Origin: Brumimicrobium aurantiacum
Lineage (GTDB): Bacteria > Bacteroidota > Bacteroidia > Flavobacteriales_D > Crocinitomicaceae
DNA: 64,000 nt
Assembly: GCF_003402975.1 (NCBI RefSeq)
Contig: NZ_QURB01000001.1
Location: forward strand, 124,001 to 188,000
Direction of reading: 5' to 3'
In this document: one piece after another, positions 17,629-27,158 of the stretch
How the letters are laid out: each line of letters begins with the position of its first letter
Numbering within the stretch: position 1 is the stretch's first letter
Notes under the pieces: generated by a model
What the model saw: only the letters and a program-made list of their open reading frames with translations
What the model was told of the DNA's origin: nothing
The model's database searches: none
Translations under genes and position numbers: made by a program

Positions 17629-18240
17629 TTAATTAATTTCATTAATCAGTGGTAATTTCCATGAGAACATTACCGCTAAAGTCCTAAAAGTTACAATAAA
17701 AAGCATACTTAACCATAAAAGCCAAGCAGAATCGCCCAATCCTAAATAATCGCCAAGCAAATAAATGGCTCCACCCAATAAACATGGGATAGCATAAACT
17801 TCCTTTTTGAAGATCAATGGAATTTCATTACATAAAACATCACGAATTAGTCCTCCAAAAGTCGCCGAGATCATTCCAAGGAAAACTGCGGTAATTGCCA
17901 ATTGTTCATGCGATAAGCCTTTTTGAACTCCAACAATTGTAAAAACGGATATTCCAACGGTGTCAAAGATAGACAATGTTCTTCTTAATGATCGTAATTT
18001 TTTACGAAAAACAATTCCTACTGTTGCTCCAGCAATCACCATCAACAATTGAGAAAAAGAAGTCATCCAAGCGATATCAACGTTTAACAACAAATCACGG
18101 ATCGTACCACCTCCCAAAGCTGTGATAAAAGCAATGATATAACCACCCAAAATATCCAGGTTTCGATTTGCAGCCGTTAACACACCACTAATCGCAAAGG
18201 CAAACAACCCAATATGATCTAAAAGTTCAAGCATTGACAA
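17629..18240 (-). CDS. Trimeric intracellular cation (TRIC) channel family protein
   Basis: 203 aa, about six to seven transmembrane helices built from two UPF0126 repeats. The glycine-rich motifs ALGGGTIRDLLLN and FGGLIRDVLCNEIPLIF mark the two pseudo-repeats of prokaryotic TRIC (YadS/YicG) channels, which form homotrimeric monovalent cation pores in the inner membrane. It lies 5 bp upstream of the methyltransferase gene and is divergent from the patatin gene. Confidence 0.9.
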   Translation of the reverse strand: MSMLELLDHIGLFAFAISGVLTAANRNLDILGGYIIAFITALGGGTIRDLLLNVDIAWMTSFSQLLMVIAGATVGIVFRKKLRSLRRTLSIFDTVGISVFTIVGVQKGLSHEQLAITAVFLGMISATFGGLIRDVLCNEIPLIFKKEVYAIPCLLGGAIYLLGDYLGLGDSAWLLWLSMLFIVTFRTLAVMFSWKLPLINEIN

Positions 18241-18267
18241 AATTTTCTTAATATTGATAATAACTTA

Positions 18268-18275
18268 TACATTTG
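18268..18275 (+). promoter_or_regulatory. Candidate -7 promoter element
   Basis: TACATTTG fits the Bacteroidota -7 consensus TAnnTTTG and lies 25 bp before the TTG start of the patatin-family gene. No convincing -33 TTG at the right distance. Confidence 0.4.
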
Positions 18276-18300
18276 TACAAATTAACTCATTAATTGCAGC

Positions 18301-20592
18301 TTGAAACATAAGATTCTACTTTTTTTATTTGTTTTTGGTGTTTTTTGCCTAAATAATGTTCGTGCCCAAAAGGTAGGAGTTGTCCTTAGTGGTGGCGGTG
18401 CAACAGGTTTGGCACACATTGGAGTGCTCAAAGCTTTAGAGGAGGCAAATATTCCCATCGACTATATTTCGGGAACTAGTGCAGGTGCGCTTATCGGGGC
18501 ATTATACGCTTCTGGGTTTTCTCCAAATGAAATAGAAGCATATATTTTATCTGACAATTTCAATAAAATGACTTTGAGTGGCGACTCCAATGAAGAGCAA
18601 TTTTTGTTAAGAGAAAAATCAATTGATCCTTCAATGCTAAACATCAACTTTGCAACGGACAGTATTTTTGTAAAGTCATTACCCACCAACTTTTTAGATC
18701 CTTCAAATTTAGATTACGAAACTTTTAGGTTAATAGGAAATGCAGGAGCAGCTGTTGGGAAAGATTTCGATTCTTTATTTATTCCTTTTCGATGTGTTGC
18801 GGCTGATATTTACAATAAGGAAAGTGTCATTTTTAGAGATGGAGATTTAAATTCAGCAGTAAGAGCCTCAATGACCTATCCTTTTTATATCAATCCCATT
18901 CGAATTGATGGGAAATTATATTTTGATGGTGGATTATACAACAACTTTCCTGCAGATGTTTTGTACAACGAATTTCCAGTAGATTATATCATTGGTAGTA
19001 ATGTTTCACTAAATGCTAGTCCACCTACCGAGGATGATATCATCAGTCAAATTACCACAATGTTTGTTCAAAAAACGAGTTTCGAACTCCCTTGTGATAA
19101 CGGAATTATTATCGAACCAGAAACAAGTATTAACACCTTTGATTTTGAGCATGCGCAAGAAGCCATAGAAACTGGATACCTCGCTGCAAAAGCCAATCTT
19201 GACAGTATTTGTGTTCATCTTAACGACAAAAAAGCTACTGGAGATATTCACGAAAGAAGAACTGAATTTAGAAAAAAAATCACTCCTATCAAGGTGAGCT
19301 CAATTGATGTTTCTTCATTTTCAGGGACAGATGTTTCTTTTGTTAGAAACAATTTTATGAAGGATACATTAGAAGAAGTCTTAACATTGGAAGAGATTAA
19401 AGAGCGATATTATAGGTCTTACTCCGCACATCAAGTCAAATATATTTACCCAACGATACACTTAAAAAGTGATTCAACATATCATCTATCCTTAGATGTC
19501 ACAAAACAAAAACCCCTGACTTTAAGTGTAGGTGGACATTTTAGTTCTCGTCCTGTGAACACTGCATACATTGGACTATCATATTGGGACCTAAGCGATG
19601 GAGCAGTAGGACTTCATGGAGAAGCATATTTTGGAAAATTCTATGGCTCTTCAAAACTTAAAATTGATTATGACCTCCCAACCTTAAGACCCATTAGAAT
19701 TAGTCCTTATTTTGTTTTGAATCGCTGGGATTACTACAGAAGCTCCTCTACTTTTTTCGAAGATGTTAACCCTTCATTTCTTATTCAGAATGAAATGTAT
19801 TACGGTTTAAATCTTGGACTTTCTAAAACTAGGAATGGAAAGACATCATTAGATTTAAGGGCCTTTGAAAACAATGATGAATATTATCAAACCTTAAATT
19901 ATTCTGAAAATGACACTGCTGATGCAACATCTTTTATGGGACAATCAGCAGCTTTAAATTTTGAGTACAACACCCTCAATCGTAAACAATGGGCTTCAAG
20001 CGGAAGTTTATTAAAAATGAATTTGAGATATGTTCAAGGGAAGGAAAAAAGTATTTCTGGAACTACTCCAGGATTAGACTATGATGTGCGTAAACAACAC
20101 CGATGGATCAACTTATCATTAGAGGCCAGAAAGTTTTATGAGATTTCACCCTATTTCAAAATTGGAGTTTATGGTAAAGGAGTACTTAATTCACAGTCCT
20201 TGTTTTCGAATTACACCGCCACAGTTTTAAACATGACCGAATTTTCTCCATTACCAGATAGCAAGCCTTTATTCTTGAGTGAATATCGCGCCCCTCAATT
20301 CATTGGTGGAGGTGTTAATTTTGTTTTCAATTACAGTAAATACTTTGAATTTAGAATTGACCCATACTTCTTTCAGCCATTTAGACAAATTGTTAGACTT
20401 GATGAAGAAAATGACTTTGGATATTCTGATTTATTTGAAGAAGGTTTACCGATGGTTGGAGGCTCTATAATTTTCCAATCTCCAATTGGACCTTTGCGTT
20501 TATCTACAAATTACTTCCCAAAACAAGATAAACCATTTGTTACACAATTAAGCTTTGGCTATATGATTTTTAATGATCGTTCAATTCGTTAA
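18301..20592 (+). CDS. Patatin-like phospholipase with C-terminal outer membrane barrel (PlpD-like)
   Basis: 763 aa from TTG 18301, which begins a good signal peptide (KHKILLFLFVFGVFCLNNVRA, cut before Gln23). The patatin domain follows: oxyanion loop GGGATG (31-36), nucleophile GTSAG with Ser60, and YFDGGLYNN holding the catalytic Asp of the Ser-Asp dyad. After residue 330 come a POTRA-like segment and a beta-rich region ending in an aromatic strand (LSFGYMIFN), as in the BamA/TpsB 16-strand barrel. Type Vd autotransporters have this layout. Probably an outer-membrane lipolytic protein; whether the enzyme faces outward is unknown. Confidence 0.87.
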   Translation: MKHKILLFLFVFGVFCLNNVRAQKVGVVLSGGGATGLAHIGVLKALEEANIPIDYISGTSAGALIGALYASGFSPNEIEAYILSDNFNKMTLSGDSNEEQFLLREKSIDPSMLNINFATDSIFVKSLPTNFLDPSNLDYETFRLIGNAGAAVGKDFDSLFIPFRCVAADIYNKESVIFRDGDLNSAVRASMTYPFYINPIRIDGKLYFDGGLYNNFPADVLYNEFPVDYIIGSNVSLNASPPTEDDIISQITTMFVQKTSFELPCDNGIIIEPETSINTFDFEHAQEAIETGYLAAKANLDSICVHLNDKKATGDIHERRTEFRKKITPIKVSSIDVSSFSGTDVSFVRNNFMKDTLEEVLTLEEIKERYYRSYSAHQVKYIYPTIHLKSDSTYHLSLDVTKQKPLTLSVGGHFSSRPVNTAYIGLSYWDLSDGAVGLHGEAYFGKFYGSSKLKIDYDLPTLRPIRISPYFVLNRWDYYRSSSTFFEDVNPSFLIQNEMYYGLNLGLSKTRNGKTSLDLRAFENNDEYYQTLNYSENDTADATSFMGQSAALNFEYNTLNRKQWASSGSLLKMNLRYVQGKEKSISGTTPGLDYDVRKQHRWINLSLEARKFYEISPYFKIGVYGKGVLNSQSLFSNYTATVLNMTEFSPLPDSKPLFLSEYRAPQFIGGGVNFVFNYSKYFEFRIDPYFFQPFRQIVRLDEENDFGYSDLFEEGLPMVGGSIIFQSPIGPLRLSTNYFPKQDKPFVTQLSFGYMIFNDRSIR

Positions 20593-20623
20593 TGCCGAAA
20601 CGTAAAATGTCCTGCCGTTTCAT

Positions 20624-20631
20624 TACTTTTG
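20624..20631 (+). promoter_or_regulatory. Candidate -7 promoter element for def
   Basis: TACTTTTG matches TAnnTTTG and lies 16 bp before the def start codon. No clear -33 element. Confidence 0.4.
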
Positions 20632-20647
20632 TAAAAATTTTATTTCT

Positions 20648-21244
20648 ATGATATTACCTATCGTTGCTTATGGCGATCCTGTTTTGAAAACAGAAGCTGT
20701 TGAAATTGATAAAGATTACGAAGGCTTAAAGGAGCTAATTGACAACATGTGGGAAACGATGTACAATGCACATGGAGTTGGACTTGCTGCACCACAAATC
20801 GGAAAATCGATTCGTTTATTTGTGATAGATGCTTCACCTTTTGCGGAAGACGAAGTAGATGGAAAACCAGATCCAAGAGCAGCAGGCCTAGAAGGCTTTA
20901 AAAAAGTTTTCATTAATCCTATTATTGAGGAAGAAGAAGGTGAGGAATGGGCTTTTCAAGAAGGTTGTTTAAGTATTCCAACTATTCGTGAAGAAGTATA
21001 TCGAAAAGAGAAAATACATATCACTTACTTTGATGAAAATTTCGAATTTCACGAAGAAACATACGACGGTTATGCGGCACGTGTAATTCAGCATGAATAT
21101 GATCACGTAGATGGTATTTTATTTACAGATTTACTTTCTACATTAAAAAAGAAGTTATTGACTAAAAAGTTGACAAATATTGCAAAAGGAGCAGTAAATG
21201 TTGACTATCGAATGAAATTTCCCGTTACTAAAAGAAAAAGATAA
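20648..21244 (+). CDS. def: Peptide deformylase
   Basis: 198 aa metalloenzyme that removes the N-formyl group from nascent proteins. All three family motifs are intact: GVGLAAPQIG, EGCLSIP (metal-binding Cys) and QHEYDHVDG (two metal-binding His plus the catalytic Glu). The insert SPFAEDEVDGKPDPRAAGLE between motifs 1 and 2 is usual in Bacteroidota enzymes. Its TAA overlaps the ATG of the next gene (TAATG), so the two are translationally coupled. Confidence 0.96.
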   Translation: MILPIVAYGDPVLKTEAVEIDKDYEGLKELIDNMWETMYNAHGVGLAAPQIGKSIRLFVIDASPFAEDEVDGKPDPRAAGLEGFKKVFINPIIEEEEGEEWAFQEGCLSIPTIREEVYRKEKIHITYFDENFEFHEETYDGYAARVIQHEYDHVDGILFTDLLSTLKKKLLTKKLTNIAKGAVNVDYRMKFPVTKRKR

Positions 21245-21834
21245 TGAAGAAAATAGTTTTTGCATTTAGTTTAATCACATTAATCGCTTCTTGTGGATCT
21301 GAGCAAACTGAAGCAACTCAAGATCAGCAAAAGGAAGAAGTAACAGTTGAAGGTTTGAAATCTTCCATTAAGGAGATGGATGATTCATTAAAAACAATGT
21401 ATACGCAAGCGGCAAAGACCAACGATTACAAAATCAACAAGGTCGCATTTCACGAAGCTATCAACCGTAACAAAGCCTTTTATGAGCATTTCCCGAATGA
21501 CGAGTTTGCAGAAACAGCCGTGGACAAAATCGCAGCATTGTATTTACAAATCAATGTTGAGTCTGAAGCAGCAAAATGGAGAGATACTTTAATTTCAAAT
21601 TTCCCGATTACAAAAGAAAAGATTGGAATTTTAGAATTGCAATTAAACTATTACGATTACAATGACTACAATCCGGAGAAGATTAAGCATTATGCAAATC
21701 TATTGTTGGACATAGAAGGTTTACCAGAGGAGAAGCGTGAAGCTTACGAATTTCGATTAAAGCACATTGATAAAACTTTCGAAGAGCTTATTGAGATACA
21801 AGCTTCAGAAATGGCTGAACAATCTAAAAAATAG
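21244..21834 (+). CDS. Lipoprotein of unknown function downstream of def
   Basis: 196 aa lipoprotein: signal segment ending in LIASC (Cys17), then an acidic linker. The remainder is helical with pairs resembling tetratricopeptide repeats (residues 60-170). No catalytic motif is seen. It is coupled to def by the TAATG overlap; a small TPR-like lipoprotein after def is typical of Flavobacteriales but I know of no function for it. Confidence 0.7.
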   Translation: MKKIVFAFSLITLIASCGSEQTEATQDQQKEEVTVEGLKSSIKEMDDSLKTMYTQAAKTNDYKINKVAFHEAINRNKAFYEHFPNDEFAETAVDKIAALYLQINVESEAAKWRDTLISNFPITKEKIGILELQLNYYDYNDYNPEKIKHYANLLLDIEGLPEEKREAYEFRLKHIDKTFEELIEIQASEMAEQSKK

Positions 21835-21934
21835 AATTATATACAAGTCTAAACAGGTCTAAAACAAGGTCTGACACTTCATTTCATTGATGTTAAGGCT
21901 TTGTTAAAAATATGGGTCAACTCTTTTTTCGTCT

Positions 21935-21942
21935 TATATTTG
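21935..21942 (+). promoter_or_regulatory. Candidate -7 promoter element
   Basis: TATATTTG, an exact TAnnTTTG match, lies 22 bp before the first DUF1573 gene, after a 100-bp gap from the previous gene, consistent with a new transcription unit. Confidence 0.45.
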
Positions 21943-21964
21943 AATGAAACTAAAATTTTAAAAC

Positions 21965-22414
21965 ATGAAAAAAGTACTATTTACATTAAGCCTTTTATTT
22001 ACTGCATTGTTCGGAATGAACACTGTAATGGCACAAGCAGCTGTTGAATCAGGAGCAAAAATTGAATTTGAAAAAGAAACGCATGACTATGGTACAATTA
22101 GTCAATATGCAGATGGAACATGTGAGTTCAAATTTACAAATACAGGAAATGAGCCATTAGTAATTTCTAATGCAAAAGGTTCTTGTGGTTGTACTGTACC
22201 ACAATGGCCACGTGAACCAATCGCGCCAGGAGAATCAGGTGTAATAAAAGTAAAATACGATACTAAGCGTGTTGGTGTTATCGGGAAAAGCGTTACTTTA
22301 CAATCAAACGCAATCAATACACCAACAAAAACGATCCGTATTAAAGGAAATGTGAAAGCTGCTCCTAAAGGTGGTGCTCCAGTAAATAAAAGTGGTGCTC
22401 CAACACAAAGCTAA
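21965..22414 (+). CDS. DUF1573 domain-containing secreted protein
   Basis: 149 aa with a clear signal peptide (LLFTALFGMNTVMAQ). The mature part is one DUF1573 domain, an Ig-like beta-sandwich, recognised by HDYGTISQYADG, EFKFTNTGNEPLVI and SCGCTVPQWPREPIAPGESG with the conserved CxC. The C-terminus is a Pro/Gly/Ala-rich tail. The family is abundant in Bacteroidota and exported; its role is unknown. A second DUF1573 gene follows 15 bp later. Confidence 0.88.
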   Translation: MKKVLFTLSLLFTALFGMNTVMAQAAVESGAKIEFEKETHDYGTISQYADGTCEFKFTNTGNEPLVISNAKGSCGCTVPQWPREPIAPGESGVIKVKYDTKRVGVIGKSVTLQSNAINTPTKTIRIKGNVKAAPKGGAPVNKSGAPTQS

Positions 22415-22429
22415 AACTAAAACAATAGG

Positions 22430-22810
22430 ATGAAGAACGTACTTGTACTTCTCTTAATATTTATAAATTCCGCTATTGGGCTTGCTCAATATGCGGAATT
22501 TTCTTTTTTAAACAAGACCACTCATAAATGGGAAAAGACTAAAGAGGGAAAGCAATTAACTCATTATTTTGTTTTTAAAAACAGTAGTGAAGTTCCGTTA
22601 ATTATCAATGATGCTTTGGTTTCCTGTAGTTGTACAAGTATTGATTTTCCGTCTGATCCAATTCTACCGAATCAAAAGGATTCTATTTTAGTTCAATTTG
22701 ACACCAATCAAAAATATTATCTGCAAGACCGAAAAATAAAATTGATTGCCAATACTAAGAAAGAGGAGGAATTACGAATCAAAGTATATGTAATTCCTAA
22801 AGACGAGTAA
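22430..22810 (+). CDS. DUF1573 domain-containing secreted protein, diverged copy
   Basis: 126 aa with signal peptide (VLLLIFINSAIGLAQ). It aligns with its neighbour across the domain: YFVFKNSSEVPLII, then SCSCTSIDFPSDPILPNQKDSI in place of SCGCTVPQWPREPIAPGESG. It lacks the Pro-rich tail. The arrangement suggests an old tandem duplication with divergence. Same operon as the upstream copy; function unknown. Confidence 0.8.
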   Translation: MKNVLVLLLIFINSAIGLAQYAEFSFLNKTTHKWEKTKEGKQLTHYFVFKNSSEVPLIINDALVSCSCTSIDFPSDPILPNQKDSILVQFDTNQKYYLQDRKIKLIANTKKEEELRIKVYVIPKDE

Positions 22811-22875
22811 TATTTTAACAGAATATTAGATTTAAAAAGATTCAATATTCTATCTTCGTAATCTAAATTTTTATC

Positions 22876-23778
22876 ATGTCAATTTCCGTAAAACATCTTA
22901 CAAAATACTATGGCGAACAAGCAGCTGTAGACAATATTTCATTTGAAGCAAAAAACGGTGAAATTCTAGGTTTTTTAGGCCCAAACGGTGCTGGAAAGTC
23001 TACAACGATGAAAATCATCACAAGTTTCATCCCTGCCACAGAAGGAGAGGTTGAAGTGTGTGGCTTAAACTTAAAGAAAAACTCACTTCAAATACGTAAG
23101 AAAATAGGTTATCTTCCAGAGCATAATCCACTTTACTTGGATATGTACGTAAAGGAATACCTTAGCTTTGTTGGAAAGATTTACGGTGTAAAGAAAATAA
23201 AAAATCGTGTTGCAGAAGTCATAGAATTGGTTGGATTACAAAAAGAGCAACACAAAGAAATAGGACAACTGTCAAAAGGATATCGTCAAAGGGTTGGATT
23301 AGCTCAGGCGATTATTCACGATCCAGAAGTATTGATTTTAGATGAACCAACCTCTGGATTAGACCCAAATCAATTGGTTGACATACGTGAATTAATCAAG
23401 AAAATAGGTAAAGAAAAAACAGTGATGTTGTCTACACACATCATGCAAGAAGTTGAAGCGATATGCGATCGCGTAATTATTATAAAAAACGGAAAACTTG
23501 TAGCGAATGCCAAAGCAAGTGAACTACAATCTGACGTAAGTAGTCAAGTTGTATTTGTAGAATTCGATGGTGAGGTTTCACGCAATAGATTGGCAAAAGT
23601 ATCCAGCATTTCACGCGTAGAATCAGTAAGTAAAACTTCTTTTTTAATTAGCTCTGATTCATCAGCAGACTTACGTAAAACGATTGCAGCTTATGCAAAA
23701 CAAGAAAACCTATTGATTCTTACCATTCGTAAAGAAGAAAAATCCCTAGAAGAGGTCTTTAAACAGTTAACAAGATAA
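22876..23778 (+). CDS. gldA: Gliding motility ABC transporter ATP-binding protein GldA
   Basis: 300 aa ABC ATPase. GPNGAGKS (35-42) is Walker A, LSKGYRQR the signature and VLILDEPTSGLDP Walker B, followed by the His switch STHIMQEVE. The Tyr-Leu-Pro-Glu-His-Asn Q-loop region and the 80-residue C-terminal domain match GldA rather than generic ABC proteins. In Flavobacterium GldA works with the permeases GldF and GldG and is needed for gliding; those genes are not in the window. It follows the DUF1573 pair after 65 bp. Confidence 0.85.
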   Translation: MSISVKHLTKYYGEQAAVDNISFEAKNGEILGFLGPNGAGKSTTMKIITSFIPATEGEVEVCGLNLKKNSLQIRKKIGYLPEHNPLYLDMYVKEYLSFVGKIYGVKKIKNRVAEVIELVGLQKEQHKEIGQLSKGYRQRVGLAQAIIHDPEVLILDEPTSGLDPNQLVDIRELIKKIGKEKTVMLSTHIMQEVEAICDRVIIIKNGKLVANAKASELQSDVSSQVVFVEFDGEVSRNRLAKVSSISRVESVSKTSFLISSDSSADLRKTIAAYAKQENLLILTIRKEEKSLEEVFKQLTR

Positions 23779-23786
23779 ATCGTTTT

Positions 23787-23981
23787 GTGAGAGATTTTAG
23801 ACTCATCCTTTTATTGCTTGTAGTTGGTATTTTAATTTTTAATATCATTGGTCTCCATTTTGATAATTTAAGCTGGAGCAATAACCAATCAAGCTATATC
23901 GGGATAATCTGTAATCTCTGTATTATTATATCTATACTCCTCTCTAAACGTCATACGTCAAGGAAAACTAATCAGGACTGA
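23787..23981 (+). CDS. Small two-helix membrane protein
   Basis: 64 aa from GTG 23787, 8 bp after gldA. Two hydrophobic helices (LILLLLVVGILIFNIIGL and IGIICNLCIIISILL) separated by a polar loop and ending in a basic tail with KRHTSRK. The topology is that of many small flavobacterial membrane proteins without known function. Support comes from tight spacing behind gldA and the clean hydrophobic pattern; expression is unproven. Confidence 0.5.
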   Translation: MRDFRLILLLLVVGILIFNIIGLHFDNLSWSNNQSSYIGIICNLCIIISILLSKRHTSRKTNQD

Positions 23982-23984
23982 TTC

Positions 23985-25607
23985 TTATATAACGACCTTC
24001 TTACTTTCTTCCATAGCATGTTGCGCGAAATCTTCTCCAACAGAGGTTTTATAATCATAAATATAATCGACGTCTAGCTTTTCAAACACTTCTTTTTCAT
24101 CATCATAATGACAGATTGCGGCAATCTTAAACTTACGATCTTTGAGTTTTTTTATCTGTTTCATCGTGTTATGGTTTGAAGCATAATCACTCATTGCTAA
24201 AACAACAACATCGACCTTTTCCCAATTTGATTCATCCCAAAAATCCCTATCGGTAGAATCTCCCCAAACGACATTGTTGCCGTCTTTTTTTAGTTCATTA
24301 ACTTTATCACCGTTATAATCCACACCGATTATACAATCTGGAAAACTTTCTTTAAGATGGAAATAGGCAGGAAGTCCAATACTCCCTAGTCCGATAATAA
24401 CATATTTCACTTCACCTGAAATTTTTGCTTGTTGCACATATTCTGGTGGTGTTCTGTTCCAAATCACAAGTTTGTCATGGTGTTTTTCAAACAAATCGTA
24501 GGAACGCGCAATAAATGGGGAAGCAAGTAAAAATGACAAGCTCATAAAAATAGCCAAAGTGGTTAGCCAATCATTAGATATCATACCGTTTGCAACTGCT
24601 ACTGCACCGATAATTAAACCAAATTCACTGTAATTTGAAAGGTGTAATGAGGTCAGAAAATTGGTACGTGCCCTTAATTTGAAAAAGGAGAATATTTTGA
24701 AGAATAGAAATCCTTTAAAAAACACGAAACCTAGCATTGCAAAAGCAATCAAGAAATTTGACAAGCTTGGAATTCCTGCCAGACCTACATTTATAAAGAA
24801 TCCAATCAAAAAGAAATCTTTATAACTCAACATTCTATCATAAAGCTCTTCCTTTCTTGGGTGATTGACCAATAGCATCCCTATGATTAATGCCCCAAGA
24901 TCGTATTTTAAATCGACCAAATCAAAAGCCAATGCTCCGGCAATAAGTGGGGCAAAGAATCCGAATACCGTGAGTAGTTCACCGTGACCAGACTTATCGA
25001 GTAAACGCCCAAGAATAATCTTTATGAGGTAAAGGTAAACGGGTAAAGCCAATACCCAAATAGAAGGCATAACACTTTTAGAAAGGGTTAAAAATACTAC
25101 TGCAAAAATATCTTGGATTACTAAAATACCAATGGCGAAACGACCGTGTCTTGAAGTAATCTCTCCTCTATCTTCTAAAGATTTAATGATAAAAACTGTA
25201 CTAGAGAAACTTAATGCAAACCCAATAGTCATCGATGATTCGATACTTAATTCGGAAAAATGCTGTATTCCTAAAACACTCAATCCAAAAATAACACCAC
25301 CAATAGCGAGCGTTGTTAATATAACATGAGAAGATGCAGTGATAAGGATTTCTGGTTTTATTAGCTGTTTGATTTTTATTTTCAATCCAATAGTGAACAA
25401 TAATAAAATTACGCCCATGCTAGATAATGGTTTCAGAATTTGTTTAAGATTACCGTCTGTAAAGCCTGCAAAATTCAGAAAGAAGCCAGTTGCCAAGAAG
25501 CCCAATAATGCAGGTAAACCAAACCTTCTCATTAGTAAACCACTCAAAAAAGCCAGTGTTAACCAAATAGCATCAATGTATCCAGCACTCAAATCAATTG
25601 TATCCAT
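23985..25607 (-). CDS. Monovalent cation:proton antiporter with RCK/TrkA-N domain (KefB/CPA2 type)
   Basis: 540 aa. Residues 1-365 form about 12 transmembrane helices of the Na+/H+ exchanger fold, with GLPALLGFLATGFFLN and TIGFALSFSSTVFIIKSLED as family landmarks. Residues 395-540 are a TrkA-N domain: YVIIGLGSIGLPAYFHL is the NAD-binding turn. Such proteins export K+ (or Na+) in exchange for H+ with nucleotide gating. It lacks the C-terminal RCK-C domain of full-length relatives. The stop lies 3 bp from the stop of the small membrane protein (convergent). Confidence 0.88.
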   Translation of the reverse strand: MDTIDLSAGYIDAIWLTLAFLSGLLMRRFGLPALLGFLATGFFLNFAGFTDGNLKQILKPLSSMGVILLLFTIGLKIKIKQLIKPEILITASSHVILTTLAIGGVIFGLSVLGIQHFSELSIESSMTIGFALSFSSTVFIIKSLEDRGEITSRHGRFAIGILVIQDIFAVVFLTLSKSVMPSIWVLALPVYLYLIKIILGRLLDKSGHGELLTVFGFFAPLIAGALAFDLVDLKYDLGALIIGMLLVNHPRKEELYDRMLSYKDFFLIGFFINVGLAGIPSLSNFLIAFAMLGFVFFKGFLFFKIFSFFKLRARTNFLTSLHLSNYSEFGLIIGAVAVANGMISNDWLTTLAIFMSLSFLLASPFIARSYDLFEKHHDKLVIWNRTPPEYVQQAKISGEVKYVIIGLGSIGLPAYFHLKESFPDCIIGVDYNGDKVNELKKDGNNVVWGDSTDRDFWDESNWEKVDVVVLAMSDYASNHNTMKQIKKLKDRKFKIAAICHYDDEKEVFEKLDVDYIYDYKTSVGEDFAQHAMEESKKVVI

Positions 25608-25700
25608 GTAATATTTTAGAAATTATTATTTAGTAATCAGACACTAAATCAATAAAACACCAGTTAAAATCTAATGTTCAAATAAAGGGGGCTTTAAGAA

Positions 25701-27053
25701 TTAAAAACGCCTAATCCACTTTTTAAAATAGAGATAAGGGAGAAATCCTCGAAGCAACATCCAGGCGATAATTGCAAACCATATTATTTGTAATCCAGGT
25801 GAGAAATAGTGTCCTATTAATAATACGGGTAAAAATCCACATAAAGTCGAAATAATTAAAATATTTCTTAAAAATTTTGCTTTTCCCATTCCTTTAAAGA
25901 TTCCGTCGAGGGTAAAAGCCAAGGCATTGAAAGGTAAGCACAAGGCAAATAAAGGAAGGACAATGGGATAAACGGCCCAAACAGATTCATTATCAATCAG
26001 GAGCTCCATAATAGGTTCGTCAAAAATCATTAACACAATTGCAAGCCCTATTGAAACAATCAAACTCAGCATTAAATTTCGATTCAGATTTCTCTCCATG
26101 GCAACTTTATTTCTCGCTCCTAAGAATTTCCCCGCCAAAGCATTTGCCGAAGTTGCAAAAGCATCAAGGAAAAACGCAGAGAAAAGCCATAGGTTAAGGA
26201 TAACAGCATGTGTAGCAGCTTCTACTGTTCCATAAATATTCGCGTATTTATGTGTTAGCATTAAAGCAACATTGAGGACTATTGTTCGCAGCACCAAATT
26301 CCCTGCAATTAATAATAGATTTACAAATTCTGAATTAATGCGTGTAGTATGAATAAGTTTAATTTTCGATTTAAACAACAGAAAGTAAATAGTAAGAATA
26401 AACATTACAATTTGCGCGATGAAACTTGCCCAAGCAGCTCCTTCTACTCCCATTGGTTCAACAAGGTTCCACCAGCCTAAAACGAAAATAAAATCCAGTA
26501 AAATATTTGTTGTCCCTCCGACAATAGAAATAACCATTGCCCACCATGTGTTTTGAACACCACGAAAAACTCCAAAAATTGAAAATGTTATAAGCGTCAA
26601 TGGAAAACCGAAAACCCGAATATTAAAATAAGATGTTGCGTCTTTAAGAACTGGGCCAGATGCTGAAAGTAAATACTCAAAAATCCATGCTGAAGTAAAA
26701 TAAGTCACTACCATTGCAAGAACACCGACAATCGCATTGAAATAGATCATTTGAGGAATTAGACTCGACATCATCCTCATCTTTAAAGATCCATAAGCTT
26801 GAGAAACCACTGCAGAGATAGCACTTTTCATTTGAGCAAAGATCCATATCAATGCAGAAAGTAAACTTCCAGCAATTCCAACAGCTGCAACAGCAGATAA
26901 ATTCTCATTGTTTTCTGAGAAACTATCGTAACCGATATTACCTACTACAGCCAAGTCTGTCAATGACAAAACAGGCTCCACTACTCCACCTAACATTGCA
27001 GGTAAAGCGAGTTTCCATATAGAACGATATGTGGGTTCTTTTTGAGTTTCCAT
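25701..27053 (-). CDS. MATE family efflux transporter
   Basis: 450 aa with the start at 27053 (METQKEPTYRSIWKLALPAM). A longer frame reaches 27197, but that extension overlaps the divergent uppP gene and contains a promoter-like TATCTTTG, so the internal Met is preferred. About 12 transmembrane helices; family landmarks include ALPAMLGGVVEPVLSLTDLAVVG and VFRGVQNTWWAMVIS. It should expel drugs or toxic organic cations using a Na+ or H+ gradient. Confidence 0.9.
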   Translation of the reverse strand: METQKEPTYRSIWKLALPAMLGGVVEPVLSLTDLAVVGNIGYDSFSENNENLSAVAAVGIAGSLLSALIWIFAQMKSAISAVVSQAYGSLKMRMMSSLIPQMIYFNAIVGVLAMVVTYFTSAWIFEYLLSASGPVLKDATSYFNIRVFGFPLTLITFSIFGVFRGVQNTWWAMVISIVGGTTNILLDFIFVLGWWNLVEPMGVEGAAWASFIAQIVMFILTIYFLLFKSKIKLIHTTRINSEFVNLLLIAGNLVLRTIVLNVALMLTHKYANIYGTVEAATHAVILNLWLFSAFFLDAFATSANALAGKFLGARNKVAMERNLNRNLMLSLIVSIGLAIVLMIFDEPIMELLIDNESVWAVYPIVLPLFALCLPFNALAFTLDGIFKGMGKAKFLRNILIISTLCGFLPVLLIGHYFSPGLQIIWFAIIAWMLLRGFLPYLYFKKWIRRF

Positions 27054-27065
27054 GACGAATAAGAA

Positions 27066-27091
27066 CAAAGATAGAATAATGCAAGCGTCAA
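27066..27091 (-). promoter_or_regulatory. Promoter of the MATE gene
   Basis: On the minus strand TTG (27089-27091), 15 bp spacer and TATCTTTG (27066-27073), 12 bp before the chosen start codon. This matches the Bacteroidota -33/-7 pattern with a slightly short spacer and supports the shorter MATE start. Confidence 0.5.
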
Positions 27092-27158
27092 AAACTGATG
27101 AGACAAATAATTCATTCAGAAATATCATTAATTTAGCAGTTCTAAAAAAATTATCTAA